Assembly: GCA_030549495.1 (NCBI GenBank)
Contig: JAUIRK010001056.1
Coordinates: forward strand, 1,355,501-1,419,500
Length of the DNA stretch: 64,000 bases
Origin: Nectonema munidae
Taxonomy: Eukaryota > Nematomorpha > Nectonematoida > Nectonematidae
Reading direction: 5' to 3'
A program made the translations under genes and the position numbers. This document shows positions 38,493 through 49,206 of this stretch, piece by piece. Each line of letters opens with the position of its first letter. Positions within the stretch are counted from its first letter, which is position 1. The notes under the pieces are model-generated. The model made no database searches, was not told the DNA's origin, and saw nothing but the letters and a program-made list of their open reading frames with translations.

Positions 38493-38935
38493 CAGAGGCG
38501 GATCCAGAAATTGATCATAGAGGGGCTAACTTTAAAAAATACTAGCATTACAAGTCGATACTTTAGGAAAGAGCAAAATCAGTAACGGGAATTTCTGAAG
38601 CCATTCTTCATAGGGGGCCTAGGCCCACGGGTACTTTTCTATTATTTCTCCCCCCCCCCCCCCACTCTAAAAAAATTTAAAAAAGCAGATGATATTTTCT
38701 AAAATTGAAAGAACAAAATATTTTCAAAATATTTATATATGTATATAAAACGAAATTATATATCTCTGTTATCTCCTTCCCACTCTAAAAAATTATAATA
38801 ATAATAATCATAGAAATGTTGATGAAACAGTAAAAAAGTAAATCATTCACTAAAAATTTTTTAGAGTAAAATTTTAGTTTATCTGGAGATAACAGAAAAG
38901 TACCGGCCTAGGTGGCCCCTATGGATCCGCCAGTG
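38493..38935. mobile_element. hAT-like mini-element, GCGGATCC subtype
   Basis: The left end CAGAGGCGGATCCAG mirrors the right end TGGATCCGCCAGTG. Inside are mirrored blocks (CTAGGCCCACGGGTACTTTT against AAAAGTACCGGCCTAGGTGG) and a 14-base C run (38650-38663). No clean target duplication was seen. Confidence 0.65.
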
Positions 38936-39116
38936 CACGCATGATTATTTTTAAGTGGACGGCAGATTAGACATTTTTCTTTTATAAGAGGAATATGCAT
39001 AGCATTATGCCTTGTTTCATAGAGTGTAAAATTTGAAATTGATTTAAAAGGATGAGTAACAATAATAATAGCTTGAGAAGGAATGGGTAATCTCTCTCCT
39101 GCCTGCAATACTTTAT

Positions 39117-39504
39117 CAGTGTTGCCAGATCTACGGATTTTCGTAGGGAAAATTTTCTACAGACAGATTTTTTGTTCATTCGGATTTTGAAAAATAATTT
39201 TTTTTTAATTTTTTTTTAAATTTCACGATTTAATTAATTAGTTTCAGCATAATTGAAATGATTGATTTACATTAGCCAGTAGCAAAGGGGAAGGGCCTAA
39301 ACTCAAATCCTCGAAATGATAACAATTTTGAAATCCTGGAGTTTTCTCGAACTGGTTGAGAGCTTTTTTTCTCCATTTTTGTGAAAAAAAATTAAGTGTC
39401 ACCTCCAGTACAAAACATTTCCTTGCTAAGGGCCTGGGTCTACGGATTTAAACGGCTTTTTTCTATGATTTTTAGGATATTTGTTTTTTTGCCTGGCAAT
39501 ACTG
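39117..39504. mobile_element. Mini-element with CAGTGTTGCCAG ends
   Basis: CAGTGTTGCCAG at the left and CCTGGCAATACTG at the right, with mirrored TCTACGGATTT segments. The flanks share CTTTAT (39111-39116 and 39505-39510), a 6 bp match that could be what remains of a target duplication. The 85-codon frame starting at 39396 falls across its right end and is not a gene. Confidence 0.65.
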
Positions 39505-39719
39505 CTTTATTATATAATGAAATGACATTGATCGTTAAAGGTTTTGTTAATTTAATTCAAAAAATATCTTATTTCTGTAAAATAAAGGACACAAAATTTT
39601 TAGATACAGTTATGGTAATCTTGCATAAAAACGAAAGGGCATTAACCATTTAATCCCATAACCCCAAAATTTTTTTATCTCGACCCCAGTTTGTGTCGCG
39701 ACCCCTATCAATTACACTA

Positions 39720-40186
39720 GAACCTACGTTTTACGTACGGTACGGGACCGAACGGCGGACGTAAAACGTAGGATTCGTAAAATCCAGGTTGACCTTTAAA
39801 TTGAAATACAACACGAAAATCCTAACCTGCATCACACATGGTCACACCGTGTACGACGTGAGGGACTATGACAGCTAAAGAAGACTACTACAGTGAAGTT
39901 GGATGATCATCCATGAAGTTGAGCTGTTTTCATTATAAAGTCTTAAATAAAAAATATCAGTGCATGTGTATTATTTATCAATTATACTCAACTTAGTCTG
40001 CAAGACAACCAGCATTAACTGAAAGACAATAATTTATTAACCTTTATAAACTTTTTAATACATAAAATCACAAAGAAAAAACGTATTAATAATGCATTTA
40101 ATGACCAAAAAGATGACGTCATCGATCATTTGGCGAGGACGTAAAATCCAGGGAACGTAAAATCAGGGTACGTAAAACGTAGGTTC
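39720..40186. mobile_element. TA-flanked mini-element with ACGTAAAACGT ends
   Basis: Inverted ends GAACCTACGTTTTACGTAC and GTACGTAAAACGTAGGTTC are exact over 19 bp, with TA on both sides, as for Tc1/mariner. Further subterminal copies of ACGTAAAA occur inside both ends. It appears to sit in an older hAT-like element whose right end GTTGGGAATCACTG lies at 40211-40224. Confidence 0.8.
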
Positions 40187-40224
40187 TACAATCTATAAAG
40201 TAATTTTTATGTTGGGAATCACTG

Positions 40225-41822
40225 CTCTAGACAGTGGGTAGATACCGCAGGTTTGAATATATATATTTAAAATATGTATCTCATTATGTGCCAAAAAGTA
40301 ATTAATAAATCAATTAATATCAACATCTCTGATATACGCTTTCATAAATGAAAGAAATATTAAGTTATTGAGTCCTGGCAATGTCTAAGATTTATACTAT
40401 TATAAAATAGATAAAAAAAAAGAAAATATTTGCTCTTTATGAAAATGTGAAAAAACCAGTGAGGAAACAATTATTACAAACAAAGCATGAAAAAAAGCTT
40501 GTATGAAGAAGTGGTACTTTTAGCGAAAGAGTAAGCTTGTATGTAACAGATAACATGCTCTACTCGATAAATGTAAATTGCAAACAAGTGATCTATTTTT
40601 TTGTAATTTCTAGGCTATGTTTTATATCTTATAATATTGTTATTTATTATGTACATCGAGTATTATCATTGGTGGTGTCATTATTTCTCTCATAAGATGA
40701 GCATCACCGAATAACCTATGCAGGGGTTTGATGTAATGTTATCTTTTTCCTTTTCCAATTGATTTTATCAGCACAAATCACTGTTCACATCATTACTTGC
40801 ATTTCTATAATATAAAATTACAGATGATAGAACATCTGTACTTCTCATATTTTAAGCTATCTCCTTACTTTCATTGTCTACGGTGATTTTTGCATAAGCT
40901 TGATCGTATGCCTTTTATTACAAAAGAGGGCGGCTAAGACTATGAGAACAAGTCATTTAGTTTTTGTCAGCTGCAAAAACGAGCATGTCATTTTCTAATG
41001 AAATTTTCAGTGTAAATATAGAGTCCAATCTCTATAATCCCTGTAATTTCCAAATGCTCGTCTATGCTGGGCTAAAATGGACACCATAATTTTTGCATAA
41101 AATTCACATCCAAATAAATCGCCATTTTAATTCGTGCTTTCTATTGCATGTACAAATCCAAATATCACGTTTAAAAAGTAAAGAATGATACAAATACGAA
41201 TCTTTTAAATCTTCATTTTATATATATGTTCCGTATCTTTTCTTTGTTGAAGCTTTTCAGAGTTAACAAGCCTAGTTATAGATCTTTTTATAATTGTGAT
41301 TTCTTGTTTAAATTTACTTTTTATAAATAAATGTGATAAAGTTATCAATGCTTATGATTTTAATCCACATCTATAATGATTCAAGGTCGTGACTAAATTG
41401 CTGCAACTAATATAGTGAATGGCGATTTTATTACGACAGCGCAGTGAAGGAAGTACGTTAAAATATTAGACATTCGGTGGGTGGTCTGGAGTAAACACCT
41501 AATCACACTAATAAAATAACCTTGTAATGCACTTTGACAAAGAACTAGTTCCCTCTCTAGATCCTCACTACCACTGTCTAGTAAATTTTCCTGAAAAAAG
41601 AACCTTCCCGTTAATAACTCAGAGTACGGGTGTGTATGATATGATACAGTTTTTGACCGCTCTAATTCTTTTTTATACAAAAATTAAGTCATAACTCTAA
41701 CAGCAACACAATATCAGTTCAAATCTACCCGGGAGAACCTCAAAATTTTCAAATGGGTTTGGACATACAAAGTTGAATTGAATAGCGGAAACCGATTTTT
41801 CTCAAAATGTTCGGTCAGTGAT
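40225..41822. other. AT-rich stretch upstream of the LINE fragment
   Basis: No gene recognised apart from the second copy of the 30-mer (41025-41054). A 95-codon minus frame at 41393-41680 lies in somewhat richer sequence but matches nothing I know. Confidence 0.4.
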
Positions 41823-42025
41823 CATCTTCAATCTTTAGGTTCCTTTTCTTCATGTCTTCTGGGAAGATGCTGTTAAAGAAGACATGAAGAAAAGGAACCT
41901 GAAGATTGAAGATGCTGAAATGAAAGGAAGATGGAGACGTCGCTGCAAATTCAAGGTCGACCTTGGCTCGCCAGGACAAAGACCTGCTCATTAGAGCGAA
42001 TGGATGATGATGATGATTTTCGGTC
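41823..42025 (+). mobile_element. RTE-type LINE 3' end with inverted stub
   Basis: From 41877, translation EDMKKRNLKIEDAEMKGRWR followed by a stop-terminated tail matches the extreme C-terminus of RTE reverse transcriptases (compare LGLEQDDAEDRGKWR at 63950). The element ends in an ATG/GAT microsatellite at 42005-42018. 41823-41860 is the reverse complement of 41877-41914 over 38 bp with one mismatch. Confidence 0.7.
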
Positions 42026-42159
42026 AGTGATGATGGTCGAATACAAGAGAATTTACCATTTTACATAATGAAATTAGTTTTTTGAAGGATATGTTTTTTG
42101 TTATTTAGTTGTATATCTTTGCTCTTATTCTTTATTCGTATTTTGATTAGCTTGTGATT

Positions 42160-42741
42160 ATGATGTTTATAAAGCCTTTAATTATTATTCTTTTTATTTG
42201 CATTCTGCACCAAGAATTCTGCCACATGAGTAAGACTATATTTGACTTCACTGTTATGGACATAAACAAGAAGCCTGTGAGTTTGTCTGCTTACAAAGGC
42301 TTTGTCCTTGTCATTGTTAATGTTGCGAGCAAGTGCGGTTTCACCAAGCGCCATTATGAAGAATTGAACGAATTATACGATGAATTTATCAAACGCAAAT
42401 TCCAAATTTTGGCCTTTCCCTGCAATCAATTTGGATCTCAGGAGCCTGGCGATAATGAAGAAATAAATGGCTTTTGTTTGGCGAGAAACGTTAAATTTGC
42501 ACTATTCGACAAAATCGATGTGAATGGCAAGAATGAGGCGCCGTTGTATACCTTTTTGAAGTCGACTTTGCATGGCACTATAACGGATAGCATAAAGTGG
42601 AATTTTTCCAAATTTTTAATCTCGCGAAATGGCATCCCCGTCAAGAGATACTCCTCAACCACCTATCCCTTGTCCTTCAAGAATGACATCATTGCAGAGC
42701 TTGAAAAGGATGCTGCTACCGGGGTTGAAGACGAACTTTGA
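42160..42741 (+). CDS. Cysteine glutathione peroxidase, probably ER-targeted
   Basis: Thiol peroxidase of the GPx4-like group that reduces hydroperoxides. 193 residues from the ATG at 42160. Residues 1-22 form a hydrophobic signal peptide (IKPLIIILFICILHQEFC). The catalytic Cys sits in NVASKCGFT (~59), Gln in LAFPCNQFG (~90) and Trp-Asn in KWNFSKFL (~147-148), so the tetrad is complete with Cys in place of selenocysteine and no SECIS is needed. The protein ends VEDEL, close to KDEL-type ER retrieval signals, although Glu is not one of the usual first residues. Vertebrate GPx7 and GPx8 end in similar signals but differ in the middle. The acceptor TATTTTGATTAG lies 9 bases upstream of the ATG, so the coding part is one exon after a 5'UTR exon or leader. 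AATAAA at 42817. Confidence 0.93.
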   Translation: MMFIKPLIIILFICILHQEFCHMSKTIFDFTVMDINKKPVSLSAYKGFVLVIVNVASKCGFTKRHYEELNELYDEFIKRKFQILAFPCNQFGSQEPGDNEEINGFCLARNVKFALFDKIDVNGKNEAPLYTFLKSTLHGTITDSIKWNFSKFLISRNGIPVKRYSSTTYPLSFKNDIIAELEKDAATGVEDEL

Positions 42742-44365
42742 TATACTTTATAATTTGCATTTTCCTTTCTTTAGATTTACCTTTCTCCTGTTAATCTTGT
42801 AATCTCTTTTTAAGTCAATAAAAGTATTTTGGATGTGAATACAGAAAATCTATCAGCCACGGTCTTTTCAAACAAAGTACATTTAAAAAACACTTACTCA
42901 ACCAATTGGCATATTATTTGCAATTATTACCAATAGACATATTATTAATTACTCGGTTCATTTAGAAATCAATGACGACCACTTTTGTAAATGGTAACCC
43001 TGAAATTTTGGGCTATAATAACCTATAAACTGATTTAAAAAGCTCAAGTCTTTCGAAAAAAGTTTGAAAACACTTTTTGACTCAAAAACCAAACACGCAT
43101 TCTTTTACAAGTTAAAAGATTATCGCGTTGAAGTGTCTTGTCTGAATCTTCTTAAAACCGTTTCGTGTGAAAACATTGTAAGAACATTTTATATATGAAC
43201 CTAGAAAAATCAGATTGATTTATCTTTGTGGGTATTTCTGGAAATGATAATTTTTTGACAAACGTTAAGAGTTTTCAAGTAAAATTTTCATACCAAAATT
43301 CTTAATGAAAAATAAAACAAGCCGTTTTAATTTCAATAATTTTAAGATAAATATTTTAAATCATTTTTTCTCTCAGCATGTAAGCGAACGTTACACTTCG
43401 TACTCTGTTCTTGTAATTTTTTCAAACTTTTCATCCTCCTTGTGTAGTTGCTCTAAATTGTGACTTTTCCATCAAATTTGGTATCGTCCGGTAAAATAGC
43501 TGTTGAAAAAGGTGATTTTATCTTATCAAAACTTCTTTTCAAAGACAAACTCTTCTGAATGTCATATTTTTTTAGGGTCAAGTTTGCAAAATATTCTCCA
43601 TTCAGCAGCATTAGATAAATACATAAAAATCATGTAAAGAAAGCTGGATAATTTTTGAAAAAAAGAACAAAAAAATATTACCGACAACTTACCATTATTC
43701 AACACAATTTCTATGATATTTTGTTTCAAATTTTATATCATTCAAAAAGTTGAGGATATAATTCTTAAAATTCGTTTGCTTTACGTTTTTCCAAATTCGT
43801 TCAAAAAGAAAGGCAAATTGATTAATTTTTCTAACATTTTCATAGGTTTGAATTGGAAAAATTCAAAAAGTTCAAATAATTGTATAGCACAAGAATAACA
43901 GAAATTCAAAAAGAATGCTCAAATTGTTAAACATCGAGGGAAAAAGATGAAATGATGGTGTATAATTAATTTTACTTCGCCTTACAAATCTGCTGAAAGG
44001 CAGAAGGACTAAATATGCGGAAGTGAGCTAAAAAATGAAGTGCTACGAGACTCAGCCAAATAGAACTAGGGGGCTCAGATGAAAAGAAAAAAATGCTAGA
44101 AGATTTATTTTCCTTTTTAGGGATATTTGCTTTCTTTTTTCCTTTCACCGGCCTTTCTTTTTCAAAGAATTTTCATATAACTTAAAGCAGATTTTTGTTT
44201 TATCGCTCATTAGTGACCCATTTTGCTAAAGAGGGTTAAAAGCTTGAAAAAAGCAGACTTAAAAAGGAATCGACAACGAGTGTAGGAATCTGGCTCAAAT
44301 AATTCGGACAGTTAATACCCTTATGTAAAACGGGGTGCTTATGTTTTTCTCTTCCAATTAAAAAA
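42742..44365. other. AT-rich stretch after GPx
   Basis: Nothing recognised. The small frame at 43713 is low-complexity. Confidence 0.45.
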
Positions 44366-44369
44366 TTAA

Positions 44370-44510
44370 CACTTTGAGGATCAGTGTCTAAACTCTAACG
44401 CTTTGAGGACCAGTGTGACATCGGTATACCAAGAAATTAAAGGCCTCTTCTTTAAATAGATTTCATTTTATTGAAAATGAAAGCTCTGAAAAAATTTTGT
44501 CGTCAAAAGG
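44370..44510. mobile_element. TTAA mini-element, GAGGAC subtype, with doubled left end
   Basis: TTAA on both sides (44366-44369 and 44511-44514). The left end motif ACTTTGAGGATCAGTGT occurs, then again as GCTTTGAGGACCAGTGTGAC about 33 bases on. The right end is TCGTCAAAAGG. Shares ATCGGTATACCAAGAAAT with the copy at 21171. Confidence 0.65.
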
Positions 44511-44734
44511 TTAATAATCGTATTATTGTAGAACTGCTCCAAGTTCTTACAAAGATTCGACTCTGAATCCAATCTACAGAAATCTGATTCCCAATAGCCA
44601 CACAACTTTGGATCCCATTCTTTTTGCATTATTTGTATTCAGATATAGCTTGAGCAAATTAGAGCCATGAAACTCTGTTCTTATTATGAACAAACATTTT
44701 TGAAGTTTAATACTTATATAGAATATAGTTTAAA

Positions 44735-45480
44735 CCAGTGTTTCCTCTACTTTTTCTACTCAACGCGCTCTTAGAAGACATTTTTCAAAGAAACACCCCT
44801 TTAGACAAGAGTATTTCAAGGAAACACCGCTCATTTATAAAATAGAATAAAAAAAGGTATATGCTTCCATCTGACACTTATGTTTGTTATTTATCTTCCA
44901 AATTTAAATGTTCGCTTTGATTTTACTGAAATTAATTCTGATATCACATTTTCTATACACTTTCTTTATTTACTTAAAATTTTAATTTACATCAATAAAT
45001 GTATTTTCTGCCTTGCAGTCTGTGAAAAAGATTTAAAACATTTTCGTCATTTCCTAACAGTGGGAAGAGAATTTAAACTTTTTTTATATCCAACATTTAT
45101 AGCTACTTAGATAAATTTTTTTCCAAAATAAATTTTGCAATCATACAAAATTTTCCTTTTTTTCAATCAAGAAACATTTTTTTATACCTAATACTTGTTA
45201 ATCGTTACTTTTCAAAGCGCTCCAAAGAATTTTAAAGCGCCGTTTTGAGACACTTCCCCATTTTGAAAAGCATTTGTTATAAACAAACCAATCAATAAAA
45301 TGAAGATTTTTTAATTTTAATAATATTTTTTAAAAATGAAAAATAAGATGTTATAAACCGAATTAGACTGTTTTTTTACCTTAAGCGTAAAAATATAATA
45401 AATATGCCTAGGCAAAATGAAGAAGAAAAAGAGTAACCTAAATGTCATCATCATTGATGGGTAGTAGATGTGTTTAGTCT
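44735..45480. other. Possible hAT-like remnant and AT-rich stretch
   Basis: CAGTGTTTCCTCTACTTTTT at about 44737 resembles a hAT end, and CGCTC blocks nearby repeat with CGCTCC and GCGCC at 45220-45240. No clear right terminus. The 76-codon frame at 44880 is not recognised. Confidence 0.3.
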
Positions 45481-45795
45481 AGAGATGTATTGGATGTGAA
45501 ATTTTTGTATTCGCGGATGCGGATATCAAATTTGACAGCCTATCGGATGCTGATATCAGAATTAATTTTTTAAGCAAGTCTTATACTTCTTAAAATTTTA
45601 AGAGAAGGACGTCAATGTATATGTGTTATCATAAAGAAATACTTATAAAAATTTTGGATAAAGTAAAAATTGGAAAATTCCAAAAAAATTTTGCGGGATA
45701 AAATGTTTTAAAAATTGCGGATGCGGATGTTGAGACTTTAATAATCCGTGGATGAGGATGTAAAATATTTTGCGCATGCAGATATCCGAACATCT
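45481..45795 (+). repeat. GCGGATGCGGATATC repeat, copy 1
   Basis: Begins AGAGATGTATTGGATGTGAA and ends CAGATATCCGAACATC. Contains several GGATGCGGAT motifs. Its reverse complement occurs at 46743-47053 with many differences, so both are old copies of one non-autonomous element whose two ends are themselves roughly inverted. Confidence 0.7.
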
Positions 45796-46742
45796 TGTTT
45801 AGTCCTTATACTCATAGATTCAAATAAGTTAATACCGCATAACATTTAAGGGTTAGTACTTGAAGAATTGAAATGCATTTGTGTATCGGCGAAAAAAACA
45901 ATAAAAAGGTAAACAACGAAAATTATAGCTCACTATTTTATTTTAGGAGTTAGAGGTAGACATTTCTTTTCTGCATCTGACTCCTGCTTTTCACAAGTCA
46001 TTCCTTCTCCTTCGAAACATCCTGCTTTGCGAACTTGAATTATTCCTGTTATATTGCTCTTGATTTAAAGTAATTTAAGAAGTAAACAGAACATTTAATT
46101 TTTTCTTACTATCCATAGATTGCATTAAAATGATATAAAACTTTTATATATCAATGAATCTAATAGGTTAACTTTACATTTTTCAGTACGTTATATATAA
46201 ATGACCTTTTTGCTATTGCGTTATCATTGATTCATTTTGAAAGGTAAGGAAGTTAAGTTAATAATAGTAAAGTTACTATACTAGTAGATATTGTTGATGC
46301 GATGGTACCGTTTCATTCGATAAGCCACACTTTAGGGAGTTTTGAGAAAACGATTTTCTATAAGTCAAACATTCACACAACTAAGCAAAGCTGCTTTTGT
46401 TTTAGATTCAACGCCCATATCTATGGAGTCAAGCGTTTACTTAAAAGAAAACGCGACTCTATCTGCAATCCTTTTCTTGCCCGAGTTTTGCCATCTTTTC
46501 AAGCCTCCGTTATAAATTTTAAACGCTTCTTTTTAAATATAGCTCTTCAGTTATTTTCTATGGACGCATAGATAGCGCTAAATATTTGAAATAAAATATC
46601 AAGTATTCATATTATTCCGCTCACATTCGTTTCGGATAAAATTGTGTCCGATTTCAATATGTCGCATAATTAAATACTCGAATTCAAAAACCGTGATCAA
46701 AATATTTTCTTCTCAGAAAAAGTTAAGGAAAAATATTTTTCT

Positions 46743-47053
46743 GGAGATGTATCGTATATCCGCAAAAATTTTTACATTCTCATCCGCGAATCATTTAAGT
46801 TTCAACATCCGCATCCGCAATTTTCTAACATTTTTCTTTTTTCTATATACCGCATCGGAAATTTTGAATCTTTACTTTATCCAAAATTGTTATAATAACA
46901 CATATACATTGATATATTCTTTCTAAATTTTCAAGAAGTATAAAACTTTGGCTTGCTTGGAATAGCTATTATGATATCCGCATATCCTCTAAAAAAATTA
47001 ATTTTGATATCCGCATCCGCGTATACAAAAAATTTCACATCCGATATATCTCT
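46743..47053 (-). repeat. GCGGATGCGGATATC repeat, copy 2 (inverted)
   Basis: Inverted partner of 45481-45795, with landmarks ATATCCGCATCCGCG and TCACATCCGATATATCTCT. About 950 bases separate the copies. The 89-codon frame at 46302 between them is not recognised. Confidence 0.7.
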
Positions 47054-47639
47054 ATATTTTTCTAAGTAAACAAATGTATTTATAAAATTGAGCAAAAGTT
47101 GTGACTTTTTAACTGCTTCCATTTGTTCACACTTTTTGTATTTATACTTTCTAAAATTGAAGGTATTGTCAGATAGTTTGGTCGTGGAAGTGTATCAGGG
47201 ATTCAAAATATTTTCAATATGGGATAAATATGGTTTTTCTGTCGTTTTGTGTTTTTATCTTTAAAATCACCAACTTTTCCTTTAATTTTTCAGCTAATTC
47301 TTGTTCTAGTTCGTTTTACGCTGGCTGGCACATCTAAATAAAAAAACAAAATAGGGTTTTAAGACCATGAACAAACCAAAAATAGAAGTGATTTCACAAG
47401 ATCGTGAAAAGAGATTGAGTATGAATACAGAATAAGTGATTTAAAAAAGGAAGAGCTTCAATTATAATACTTTTCACAACTGATTTTATTCAAACTTTGA
47501 TTATCACATTTGAGTGGCGTATTTGGTTCACTGAAGGAAACTCAATTTTTCACCATTCCACTAAATTTTTATATAGGTTTTTTAAAATTGAGAAATTCGT
47601 CAGAAATCAAATTGTAAGATTATTTAAAGTTGTACGAAT

Positions 47640-48520
47640 CATGAACATTTTCTTACAAATGAACATTTTCAACAAAGTCGTTGTTTAATTTCGGTTAGAC
47701 AATGGAATTTCTTGCAATGGAACATTTTCAGAAAGGAGATTCACGACTTTCATTCATCCCGACTTAATAAGAAAATTCTTCTGCAAGCAAATAACTTCAA
47801 AATTTTGTAGAAAATTTGACGTTTTAGAAAAAAAGTATAACGACGGAAAAACTATCCAGTTTTCAATATACCATGATAAAAAAAGTAAATTCCCAATTAT
47901 TTTTGTGAGTATCGATCATCATCAATATGGTCATGATCATTTCAGTAGAAATTTAAAAAAAGATGAAATTCCAGAGCAAGTAAAATATTACAACAGTTCA
48001 ATGGGTCATGTTAACGAGTAGATCAAAATCTTAGTCTATACTCCACTTCCCAGTACTATAGAGATGGAAGGTGGAAAAAAAGATTTATTACGAACGTATT
48101 TGATATTTTGGTGCAAAACTGTTGGGTACTCTTTAAAATTAAAGATGAAAATAAAAGATTTTATTCATCTTCAACATCAAAAGAATCCAAAGACTTACAC
48201 ACAAGTTTTGTACGAAATCTTGGTATGGGCTTGATGGGTATTGTTGTTTCTATTTCGTCTACACCCCTTCAAGAGTTTCAATGTATGATCAAAGGAACAA
48301 GAAAAGAAAGCTACTTGAAAAAAAAGATCACTGAAACTAGAAAAAGAAAAGCATGTTTTCAAAAGACTATGAAACACAAAATAATATTAAAAGTGTAGGC
48401 TCGTTATGTGATAATAGTTGCTGTAAAAAGCATTTTGTCATTTTTTGTAAAGAGTGTATCGATAATAAAGTTTTATTGACTTGTGTTTATTTCTTACACC
48501 ATACAGATACATACATATGT
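47640..48520 (+). mobile_element. piggyBac-like transposase relic
   Basis: An open stretch at about 47690-48020 gives LDNGISCNGTFSERRF, FPIIFVSID and KYYNSSMGHVNE, matching the GIGATGTVR and V..YN..MGGVD blocks of piggyBac transposases. A frame-shifted remainder ends with a cysteine-rich CDNSCCKKHFVIFCKEC (about 48400-48455), like the piggyBac C-terminal zinc domain. Several frame breaks; inactive. Confidence 0.7.
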
Positions 48521-48522
48521 AA

Positions 48523-48560
48523 CAGGGGCGCACATCCTCCTAATTATTGGGAGGGGGGCG
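48523..48560 (+). mobile_element. hAT-type end CAGGGGCGCACATC, second copy
   Basis: Same 14-base terminus as at 21399, followed by a GGGAGGGGGG tract. Further on are a 9-base G run (48771) and an 18-base C run (49026-49043). The other end of the element was not placed. Confidence 0.4.
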
Positions 48561-49074
48561 AAATTTTTTTGTTACAATTTTCAAAATTAGTGGTCTGGAA
48601 ATACCACGGGAGACCAAATATTCGAGCAATCCTTTAAATACCTAAATTTATAAGACTACTTTATATTTTTTTTTATAAATTTAGTGAATTTAAATACTAT
48701 ACTTCCAGCGAAAATATTTTAATTAAATTTGCAGAATATACACTAGTTTAAAAAAATCCAAAATTGTTGAGGGGGGGGGTGGAATAGGCTTTTCATTTGA
48801 AAATGAAGTAGTCTACCAGGCACATTACAGGAATTGATGAATGATTCATAGAGAAAACAACTGGAAACAAATAACTGAAGGTTGGATAGTTTTATATGAG
48901 TGAATGTAGTCTGAAGGCAAAGAGTCTACTAGACACCCTGCCGCCTACGATGTTTATATGAAAAAATGTGATTGATTCAGGGGCAAGGGTATAAAATGAA
49001 GTTATAATTGTGAAGGTCATTTTCGCCCCCCCCCCCCCCCCCCTTAAAACACATTGGGGCAGTAAAATATTTTA

Positions 49075-49172
49075 TCGTTTGTATCGAACTATAAAGAAAG
49101 TAGGCTTAATGCGGGATCGAACCCAAGTCCTTGAGTTATCGAAACCCAGTATCTAACCAACCTTACTCACGC
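49075..49172 (-). mobile_element. tRNA-derived SINE, copy 4
   Basis: Best preserved 5' part of the family. On the minus strand it starts GCGTGAGTAAGGTTGGTTAG, has B box GGGTTCGATCCC (reverse at 49113-49124), then GCATTAAGCCTACTTTCTTT and AGTTCGATAC. Confidence 0.75.
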
Positions 49173-49206
49173 TGAAAGTTTAATTAGGATCAAATTATAG
49201 TTGTCT

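Noticed and set aside
39396-39653. 85-codon frame
   Set aside because: Crosses the right end of a mini-element (39117-39504) and continues into flanking AT-rich DNA.
41393-41680. 95-codon minus-strand frame upstream of GPx
   Set aside because: No recognisable domain, no splice or start context, and sequence composition like the surrounding intergenic DNA.
46302-46571. 89-codon frame between the inverted repeats
   Set aside because: No family resemblance and low-complexity composition; treated as chance.
49075-49172. Functional tRNA gene
   Set aside because: A and B boxes are present, but no acceptor stem can form and the body is shared by dispersed copies: a SINE.
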